From Flavobacteriales bacterium (GTDB lineage: Bacteria > Bacteroidota > Bacteroidia > Flavobacteriales_D > Crocinitomicaceae), in assembly GCA_947470515.1 (NCBI GenBank), contig CANITF010000033.1:1-35949 (forward strand): 35,949 bases of DNA. Direction: 5' to 3'. Below the pieces are notes generated by a model. The model worked only from the letters and a program-made list of their open reading frames with translations. It was not told where the DNA came from and searched no databases. Shown piece after piece: positions 33,488 through 35,949 of this stretch. The translations under genes and the position numbers were made by a program. Numbering within the stretch: the stretch's first letter is position 1; each line of letters opens with the position of its first letter.

Positions 33488-35949
33488 ATGAAAAAAAATA
33501 TACTTTTCTATTTTACAAAAAACTATTTGCTATACTTAGTTTTGTTTGTTTTTTCTTTAGGAACTTCTGTTGATAGTTACGGACAATATTGCGGTGCAGC
33601 TACTTCAAACGTTGCAATAACCCCAACAGGAACAGCTCAGCTTTCAGCTACATATACTTCAGGTCGTAGAGCCTTTAATTTTGTCGCTACAGCTGGGTGT
33701 ATATATAATTTTCAAACATGTGGTTATTCTACAGCAGATACATACTTGCGATTATATTCTACAGGAACAGGAGGGGCAGTTTTGGCATTTAGTGATGACG
33801 ACTGTGGGACTCAATCTACTATCACGTGGACATGTCCAGCAAATGGAACATATTCTGTCTTAATGACTCTTTATCCATGTGCTGCATTTAATATTTTTTC
33901 TCCAACAAGGTTGAGTTATACAAGAATTTCATGCCCCTCACCTTGTGCTTTTAATACTGTCTCTTTCTCAGTAACTTCTGGTACATGGCCAGGAGAAGTC
34001 TCTTGGAATTTAGTTAACAGTGGAGGAACAACTGTTGCAACAGGTGGTGCGCCTGCAGCACAAAGTTTGTGTTTACCAACTGGTTGCTATACATTAAACA
34101 TGTTTGACTCGTTTGGTGATGGTTGGAATGGTGCGACTTATACTGCTGTTTTGGGTGGCACAACAATTTCTACTGGAACTTTAGCTGCAGGAACTTCGGG
34201 TTCAGTTCAGTTTGGTGTGAATACTTCATGCACTCCGCCGTCTGCTCCAGCAAACGATTTAGTTTGTAATGCTACCACAATTGCATGTGGTTCAACAACA
34301 GCAGGGACTACGGTTAATGCAACAAACACTGGAACTTATGAAGGCGTCTCTTTTTGCGGAACAAATCAAAGTAGTTCAGGAGTTTGGTATAAATTCATTG
34401 GTACAGGTCAAGATATTACCGCTTCATTATGCGCAACTGCATGGGATAGTAAAATTCAAATATATTCAGGAGCAACATGTACCGCTTTAACTTGTATGGG
34501 GGGTAATGATGATTTTGGTCCTACATGTGCTTCTTTATCAGCTTCTTACTCATGGACTTCAATAGTAGGAACTACTTATTGGATTAACGTTTCAGGTTAT
34601 TCTACAACAAGTGCGTTTAGTTTGGCATTATCATGCGCATCGCCACCAACAGCAGATTTAACATCTGTTTCAGCAAGCACATCAACTATTTGTAATGGAC
34701 AAAACGCAACTTTAACAGCGAATGGTGCTGTTGGAACAGTATATTGGTTTACAGGTGGATGTGCAACGAGTGGTCAAATTGCAACAGGAAATACGTTAGT
34801 TGTTTCTCCAGTTGTTACAACTACCTATTACGCACGAAATTTTAACGGTGGTACATGGAGTGTTAACTGTGCGAGCGTTACAATAGTTGTTAATCCAAAT
34901 CCGGTTGTAAATGCTGGTGCAGATCAAACACAATGCCCTGGAAATATTAATTTATCTGGAACGGTAGCGCCAATGACAACGACTGTTTTTTCTGAAAATT
35001 TTGGAGGAGCAATCAATTGGACTACAAATGATGTCAATAGATGGGTAGTTAGTAATACTGCAAATGCTGGAGGTGCTCTGCCTGAAGCTATGTTCCAATA
35101 TTTAACGGGAGGTGCTGGTACTTTTATTGATGCAAGTATTTTTTCTCAAGCAATAAATGCTACTGGAGTAACTGGTTTAACCTTAGCTTTTAATCATAAT
35201 GTTGATTGGTTTGTTGGAACGTTTGCTTTAAGTGCTGAAGTTTCTTTGGATAATGTAACGTGGACTCCTGTTTGGACATTGAATCCAACAAATAATGTTC
35301 CTATTACAACAGTAAATGGAGTGAATTTAAGTTCAATGGATAATCAAGTATTTTATTTGCGCTATAGATATAATGGTGACATATGGAATATTGATTATTG
35401 GTATATAGATAATATTTCAATTATTGGAAATGCGACACCTGCATCGAGTTGGACTTCTTTACCGAGTGGTTTTACATCAACTTCCTTAACGCCATCTTTT
35501 ACGGTGCCTTCAACAACAACATTTACGCTTTCTTCGACAGTAAATGGTTGTACTGCATCCGACGCTGTGTTCATAACAATTCAAGATCTTGTTAACCCAA
35601 CAATTGCTTCCCCGGCAAACGTGACCGTTGTTGCAGATGCAGGTTTATGCACTGCTTCTGGAGTTGCATTGGGAACACCAACTACTGCGGATAATTGCTC
35701 CGTTGCAGGAACAACTAATAATGGGCCAGCTACTTATCCTTTAGGAAATACGACTGTAACTTGGACTGTAACAGATGGAAGTGGAAACACATCAACTTCA
35801 ACGCAGACAGTCACAGTAACAGATGATCAAAACCCAACAATTGCTTCCCCAGCAGACGTGAGTGTTGTTGCAGATGCTGGTTCATGCACTGCTTCTGGAG
35901 TCGCATTAGGAACACCGACAACTGCGGATAATTGTTCTGTTGCAGGAAC
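33488..35949 (+). CDS. giant secreted adhesin-like protein with HYR repeats, cut by the right edge
   Basis: The ATG at 33488 opens a frame of at least 820 codons that runs off the window. After a basic start there is a hydrophobic core (YLLYLVLFVFSLG-like), then SVDSYGQ, a plausible signal cleavage site. The mature part is Thr/Ser/Gly/Asn-rich with many cysteines. It has a CUB-like or pre-peptidase-like beta module (about 35-140), a second module with DSFGDGWNGATY, and a third with VWYKFIGTGQD. A PKD-like region with YWFTGGC follows, then a MAM/jelly-roll-like domain with FSENFGGAINW and DNISIIG. At least two HYR units (from about residue 703) end the visible part. It is probably exported by T9SS, whose sorting domain would lie beyond the window. 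A role in adhesion or gliding is inferred. Confidence 0.85.
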   Translation, partial: MKKNILFYFTKNYLLYLVLFVFSLGTSVDSYGQYCGAATSNVAITPTGTAQLSATYTSGRRAFNFVATAGCIYNFQTCGYSTADTYLRLYSTGTGGAVLAFSDDDCGTQSTITWTCPANGTYSVLMTLYPCAAFNIFSPTRLSYTRISCPSPCAFNTVSFSVTSGTWPGEVSWNLVNSGGTTVATGGAPAAQSLCLPTGCYTLNMFDSFGDGWNGATYTAVLGGTTISTGTLAAGTSGSVQFGVNTSCTPPSAPANDLVCNATTIACGSTTAGTTVNATNTGTYEGVSFCGTNQSSSGVWYKFIGTGQDITASLCATAWDSKIQIYSGATCTALTCMGGNDDFGPTCASLSASYSWTSIVGTTYWINVSGYSTTSAFSLALSCASPPTADLTSVSASTSTICNGQNATLTANGAVGTVYWFTGGCATSGQIATGNTLVVSPVVTTTYYARNFNGGTWSVNCASVTIVVNPNPVVNAGADQTQCPGNINLSGTVAPMTTTVFSENFGGAINWTTNDVNRWVVSNTANAGGALPEAMFQYLTGGAGTFIDASIFSQAINATGVTGLTLAFNHNVDWFVGTFALSAEVSLDNVTWTPVWTLNPTNNVPITTVNGVNLSSMDNQVFYLRYRYNGDIWNIDYWYIDNISIIGNATPASSWTSLPSGFTSTSLTPSFTVPSTTTFTLSSTVNGCTASDAVFITIQDLVNPTIASPANVTVVADAGLCTASGVALGTPTTADNCSVAGTTNNGPATYPLGNTTVTWTVTDGSGNTSTSTQTVTVTDDQNPTIASPADVSVVADAGSCTASGVALGTPTTADNCSVAG
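35594..35949 (+). repeat. tandem HYR repeats of 237 bp, second copy truncated by the edge
   Basis: Copies begin at 35594 and 35831 with a 237-base (79-codon) period. The 119 bases visible in the second copy differ from the first at only about a dozen positions. Each encodes an HYR module (NPTIASPA, ADAG-CTASGVALGTPT, TADNCSV). More copies are expected beyond the window. Confidence 0.9.

Noticed and set aside
33681-34490. Two small plus-strand open frames (33681-33863 and 34269-34490)
   Set aside because: They are out-of-frame shadows of the large adhesin gene starting at 33488, which has a signal peptide and recognisable repeats.

Overview
The window is AT-rich bacterial chromosome from the phylum Bacteroidota, most likely order Flavobacteriales and perhaps a relative of Fluviicola/Crocinitomicaceae. 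The evidence is a primary sigma factor with no region 1.1, promoters of the TTTG-N19-21-TAnnTTTG type, a type IX secretion (T9SS) C-terminal sorting domain, a TonB-dependent receptor with a CarboxypepD_reg-like front domain, a long-form GAPDH, a CarB that stops after its second ATP-grasp half, and very low use of G and C. I saw no rRNA, tRNA, CRISPR array or prophage. The only mobile gene is a lone Y1 (IS200-like) transposase.

Layout. 1-1241: two small four-cysteine lipoproteins, the first cut by the left edge, then a small His/Cys-rich secreted protein. 1304-8184: a TonB-dependent receptor and a very large secreted choice-of-anchor I protein with 213-bp tandem repeats and a T9SS tail, separated by a perfect 21-bp-arm palindrome. 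8265-12285 (minus): GAPDH, the primary sigma factor and an HtrA/DegQ protease. 12417-18789 (plus): a tight six-gene run of dapF, an unknown gene, a GNAT acetyltransferase, mltG, glycosylasparaginase and beta-mannosidase. It joins diaminopimelate and peptidoglycan work to N-glycan breakdown. 18817-21139 (minus): a probable operon of a lipoprotein, a small secreted protein interrupted by an in-frame amber codon, a PepSY-type membrane protein and a rhodanese-type sulfurtransferase. 21224-24307 (minus): an ABC exporter pair, MurQ and a PyrR-like phosphoribosyltransferase. 24308-25092 has no gene but holds a 146-bp element with 22-bp terminal inverted repeats. 25093-28184: carB and a DUF4834-like membrane protein. 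28332-28972: the Y1 transposase and four downstream mini-hairpins. 28981-31126 (minus): a DUF1573 lipoprotein and an S41 protease. 31319-32727: an NlpC/P60 hydrolase and a convergent membrane protein. 33022-35949: a small secreted protein followed immediately by a giant secreted protein with HYR repeats that runs off the right edge.

Most genes are housekeeping or envelope functions. MltG, DapF, MurQ, NlpC/P60, HtrA and S41 all concern cell-wall or periplasmic turnover. The less ordinary parts are the paralogous Cys-motif lipoproteins, a GC-rich palindrome spliced in frame into the beta-mannosidase, covarying hairpins beside the transposase, the amber-interrupted gene, and several long inverted repeats.
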